A stretch of DNA of 64,000 nucleotides, taken from Oceaniglobus ichthyenteri. Its GTDB lineage: Bacteria > Pseudomonadota > Alphaproteobacteria > Rhodobacterales > Rhodobacteraceae. Where the stretch lies: positions 1 through 64,000 of the forward strand of contig NZ_QAGK01000002.1 of assembly GCF_003057885.1 (NCBI RefSeq). The letters run 5' to 3'. Below are positions 63,853 through 64,000 of this stretch, piece after piece. Each line of letters opens with the position of its first letter. The first letter of the stretch is position 1. Below the pieces are notes generated by a model, which did no database searches, was not told the origin of the DNA, and worked only from the letters and a program-made list of their open reading frames with translations. A program made the position numbers and the translations under genes.

Positions 63853-64000
63853 ATGACAGCGCTAAAAGAATTTGAACGGCTGGAAACCACAGGCATCTGG
63901 CGCGCCGGTCGGCTGGACCAACGGCGCGACGTCGTCGTTACCTTGGGCGATGCCACCTTGGCGATTTTCGACATGAACGAAACCGCGCTGGCGCATTGGT
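63853..64000 (+). CDS. Unknown protein, 5' part only
   Basis: The ATG at 63853 begins MTALKEFERLETTGIWRAGR and continues LDQRRDVVVTLGDATLAIFD to the window end. No stop is met in 49 codons. The amino-terminal style (E-R-L-E-T, then a beta strand motif TLGDATLAIFD) is one I have seen in conserved Rhodobacteraceae membrane proteins, but I cannot name the family. It diverges from the sulfotransferase unit. Confidence 0.5.
   Translation, partial: MTALKEFERLETTGIWRAGRLDQRRDVVVTLGDATLAIFDMNETALAHW

Overview
The window looks like a chromosomal segment of a marine alphaproteobacterium of the Rhodobacteraceae/Roseobacter group. This is inferred from the high GC content and codon use, and from characteristic neighbourhoods: lgt-midA-pgeF, AsnC-type regulator divergent from trxB, fused sat/cysC, rluB next to a TelA cluster, the beta-hydroxyaspartate genes bhcABC, and a MerR-regulated acyl-CoA oxidation operon with a DmdC-like dehydrogenase. 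No tRNA, rRNA or CRISPR array was recognised.

Bases 1-7.8 kb are an accessory region. A frameshifted IS21 istA and a truncated IS5-type transposase flank the remains of a tyrosine recombinase. Next comes a compact three-gene operon (YIDPGTG small membrane protein, NoeA-like methyltransferase, membrane sulfatase/phosphoglycerol-transferase-like enzyme). It is followed by a serine-recombinase remnant fused to a small lipoprotein, two small unknown ORFs, and a P4-type integrase broken by two stops and two frameshifts. About 0.7 kb without genes leads into the core genome.

Bases 7.8-30.7 kb are housekeeping: ybjN-like gene, ubiK, lgt, midA-like methyltransferase, pgeF, a Hint protein, lrp/trxB, sat-cysC, an M3 peptidase, two components of an amino-acid ABC transporter, a membrane-anchored E1-like enzyme, dut and rluB. 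A co-directional stress/envelope cluster follows (small membrane protein, XpaC-like, TelA, DUF2927 lipoprotein, SPFH-GYF protein, zinc-ribbon membrane protein), then a PfkB kinase and dtd.

Bases 30.8-48.5 kb run mostly on the minus strand. They hold a pqiA-pqiA-pqiB-pqiC lipid-transport operon, a GAPDH, bhcC-bhcB-bhcA (glyoxylate assimilation via beta-hydroxyaspartate, without adjacent bhcD or bhcR), adenine deaminase, a candidate small RNA, an HMCES/YedK protein, a 5'-nucleotidase, a DUF952 protein, pyrD, a MATE exporter and two hotdog thioesterases.

Bases 48.6-62.8 kb are an acyl-CoA degradation region: two MerR regulators, acyl-CoA dehydrogenase, a small RHH-like protein, GST, thiolase, an NTF2-like protein and a FadB-type bifunctional enzyme. 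It is split by a block carrying an IclR regulator, a CaiB-type CoA-transferase, an enoyl-CoA hydratase and a TctCBA tripartite tricarboxylate transporter. The block ends in a strong terminator and probably imports and CoA-activates an organic acid. The window closes with a sulfotransferase, a coupled small ORF and the start of an unknown gene.
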